The notes under the pieces were generated by a model. That model was not told the origin of the DNA. It saw only the letters and a list, made by a program, of their open reading frames with translations, and made no database searches. The translations under genes were made by a program, and so were the position numbers. A stretch of 64,000 nt of DNA, taken from the NCBI GenBank assembly GCA_023431055.1, contig JAEYXX010000070.1:4962-68961 (forward strand). Reading direction: 5' to 3'. Below, piece by piece: positions 63,776 to 64,000 of the stretch (within the stretch, counting starts at the first letter, position 1; every line of letters starts with the position of its first letter). This stretch comes from Pseudomonadota bacterium. GTDB lineage: Bacteria; Pseudomonadota; Gammaproteobacteria; Pseudomonadales; Pseudomonadaceae.

Positions 63776-63923
63776 GCGGGAACTCCAATGGCTAAACCGG
63801 GAACACATGGATTCGGGCAGCGAAACGCCTCACAGGTTCCGCTACGTGTAGGGGGTGGCCGCGCAACGCGCGTGCCTGAACGTCTGACAGTTTCCCCACT
63901 TTGGTTCGCCTACTTCCCAAGGC

Positions 63924-64000
63924 ATGTCGCCGAGCATCACCGGTACCGACCATTCGCCGGCCGGCAACCTCTCGTCGTCAGTACTTGAGCCGGATGGATC
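63924..64000 (+). CDS. possible start of a gene running off the right edge
   Basis: An ATG at 63924 opens a frame of 25 codons (MSPSITGTDHSPAGNLSSSV...) to the window end, divergent from speC. AAGG lies only one base before the ATG, which is too close for a good Shine-Dalgarno, and the peptide is too short to identify. The rest of 63776-63923 shows nothing recognisable. Confidence 0.2.
   Translation, partial: MSPSITGTDHSPAGNLSSSVLEPDG

Overview
The window is GC-rich, densely coded chromosomal DNA from a Pseudomonas, most likely of the P. mendocina / P. oleovorans / P. alcaliphila type. The genus call rests on recognisable proteins and on gene order: lptB-rpoN-hpf-ptsN-rapZ-ptsO, pmbA/darP/tldD, mreBCD-maf-rng-yhdP, gatCAB, roxSR, dpp/psdR, piuA/piuC and speC occur in the same general order I remember for the P. 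aeruginosa PAO1 PA4461-PA4519 region. The clade guess is weaker. It rests on gene losses and on palindromic repeats of the GTAGCCCGGATGCAATCCGGG and GTAGGGTGGGC kind. No rRNA, tRNA, CRISPR array, prophage or full insertion sequence was seen.

Layout. 1-3914: end of lptB, then the sigma-54 / nitrogen-PTS block (rpoN, hpf, ptsN, rapZ, ptsO), closed by a clear terminator. 3972-7419: pmbA and tldD, the two halves of the TldD/E protease, on the minus strand with darP between them on the plus strand. 7422-17033: a long minus-strand run read as mreB, mreC, mreD, maf, rng, yhdP, a nitrilase-family amidohydrolase and tldD, covering cell shape and envelope. 17262-20473: gatCAB for tRNA-dependent amidation, with a strong terminator. 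20527-23534: an RlpA-like lipoprotein, a Ca2+/Na+ antiporter, a carboxymuconolactone-decarboxylase-fold protein and an AEC permease. 23804-25633: the redox two-component system RoxS/RoxR. 25820-37956: a dipeptide utilisation region with three periplasmic binding proteins, the peptidase MdpA, the repressor PsdR and the permease DppBCDF. The OprD-type porin and fourth binding protein that I recall from the PAO1 cluster are absent.

37957-47302 is more mosaic. It holds a 162-bp MITE-like nested palindrome, several REP/BIME-like repeats, a response regulator in which both the receiver and the HD-GYP domain look degenerate, ada, a DJ-1 family protein, a purine permease, trmA, several small DUF proteins, a zinc metallopeptidase and a Bcr/CflA efflux pump. 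47532-51757 contains a TetR regulator and a copper module: copZ, an unidentified secreted protein, copA and cueR, with two CueR-type operators. 51913-54859 holds a RIO kinase, a LysR regulator divergent from an NAD(P)-binding protein, and a DUF2218 protein. 54864-62256 holds a lone pxpA, a CirA-type receptor, and the iron genes piuA-piuC followed by an FMN alpha-hydroxy-acid oxidase. 62612-63775 is ornithine decarboxylase speC.

How it works together. The best regulatory signals are: (i) nearly superimposable promoter/operators for mdpA and dppA3, where a palindrome covers the spacer and -10 of a TTGACC-17-TAAATT-type promoter, the expected PsdR operators; (ii) a sigma-54-like GG/GC element upstream of the first binding-protein gene; (iii) CueR operators with long spacers at copZ and copA; (iv) Fur-like boxes before the two TonB-dependent receptors; (v) the same TTAGCC(A/G)GCTAACA sequence just before two unlinked transporter genes. 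No obviously new multi-gene defence or biosynthetic system was found. The most novel-looking items are the doubly degenerate HD-GYP regulator, the copper-flanked orphan secreted protein, the piuA-piuC-oxidase arrangement, the repeat-derived N-terminus of the RlpA-like protein, and the apparently non-canonical starts of mreC and yhdP.
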